This document shows, one piece after another, positions 63,322 through 64,000 of a stretch of DNA of 64,000 nucleotides. Source of the stretch: Cololabis saira (taxonomy: Eukaryota > Chordata > Actinopteri > Beloniformes > Belonidae); contig NC_084596.1 in the NCBI RefSeq assembly GCF_033807715.1, positions 36,852,879-36,916,878 on the forward strand, given 5' to 3'. The notes under the pieces are model-generated. The model saw only the letters and a list, made by a program, of their open reading frames with translations. It was not told the origin of the DNA and ran no database searches. Numbering within the stretch: position 1 is the first letter of the stretch; each line of letters starts with the position of its first letter. The position numbers were made by a program, and so were the translations under genes.

Positions 63322-64000
63322 TTTAGTTTAGTTTAGTTTAGTTTATTTCGGTCAAAAGAATAAAAATGACAACAAAAAAACGAATACCCTGTTCAAAGAA
63401 AACATTACAAAAAATTTCCAATATACAAATAACATCTAGACCGAAAAAGGTGTAGGCTGAAGCAAAGCTTATTATTTGCCTACCCTCAAAAAGAGTAATT
63501 AAAGTAATGGAATTAAAGCAAGAGGTAAGAGAAAAGACTGACAGTAAAACAAATTGCCTCCATGGGGATAGCAAAATTTCCTCAAGAAATAAAAAAAAAT
63601 TAAAATAAAGGTGCAGTCTACATGTTACCTTCATCCTTAAAAACTCAAAGAAAATCACCAATTAAATAAATACCCAACTCAACATAGCAGCATCACCACT
63701 CATTAATTTGATATAAAGAAATCTTTCTTCTTTCCAATGTTTTTTAAATAAGGTTAAGGTTCTACATAATTTCAAATCCCTATCTAATTTATTCCATACA
63801 TCTACCGCTGCCACTGTAGCATCTCAGTTTGGTGTTGGTTCTGATTGTTGATTTCCTGTATATGCTCTCCCCTCTGAGGTTGGAATGGCTTTGTCTTAAA
63901 TTGAACATATTTTGAATACAGTCTGGCAGCATGTAACAATCTAACAATAAACCAATAAATGCCATCTAACTTAGATGGTGTGATGTTTATTGGCACTCTA
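63322..64000 (-). pseudogene. LINE 3' end, runs off the window edge
   Basis: The left end is a (TTTAG)n tail followed by TTTATTTCGGTC, the 3' terminus of a minus-strand non-LTR element. Reading right to left, the coding remnant at 63640-63990 includes PINITPSKLDGIYWF and, in another frame, VDVWNKLDRDLKL with FKKHWK, the typical C-terminal region of fish LINE reverse transcriptases. The change of frame near 63830 shows a frameshift. Confidence 0.7.

Overview
This window is animal nuclear DNA, almost certainly from a ray-finned (teleost) fish. Coding sequence is split into short exons with GT..AG introns. The non-coding DNA is dense in CA/TG microsatellites, and the interspersed repeats look like those of fish: 3' pieces of non-LTR retrotransposons, palindromic MITEs of hAT, PIF/Harbinger, Tc1/mariner and piggyBac type, and a short ATT-tailed retroposon end. 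No bacterial, phage or plasmid features are present.

The one gene I can support is zswim5 (zinc finger SWIM-type containing 5), on the + strand. Fifteen coding exons lie between 33414 and 50923 and join in a single open frame of 983 complete residues plus a stop. The first exon carries the SWIM zinc finger (C-x-C-x7-C-x-H) and the last ends in the family's typical C-terminus. The first visible exon begins inside a codon, so at least one 5' exon, the start codon and the promoter lie upstream of base 1.

Layout: 1-33413 is read as the 3' part of a very long first intron (no gene found; microsatellites, repeat fragments, some motif clusters that could be regulatory). 33414-50923 holds the 15 exons; several introns are occupied largely by transposon DNA. 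50924 to about 55080 is the likely 3' UTR, ending at an AATAAA. 55080-64000 is intergenic and repeat-rich: a Tc1-type palindromic MITE, three copies of one foldback MITE, two decayed LINE 3' ends, a small palindromic MITE, and an unrecognised GC-richer stretch with minus-strand open frames.

The most interesting observation is architectural. Two PIF/Harbinger-like MITEs lie in opposite orientation in the introns after exons F and N, and are about 98% identical over the block I compared. In the zswim5 pre-mRNA they could pair into long dsRNA around eight exons, an arrangement known to favour back-splicing and A-to-I editing. I found no convincing new enzyme system or gene cluster.

Exons are lettered A-O in order; residue numbers count from the first complete codon of exon A. 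Family names for repeats are from memory and were not checked against a repeat library.
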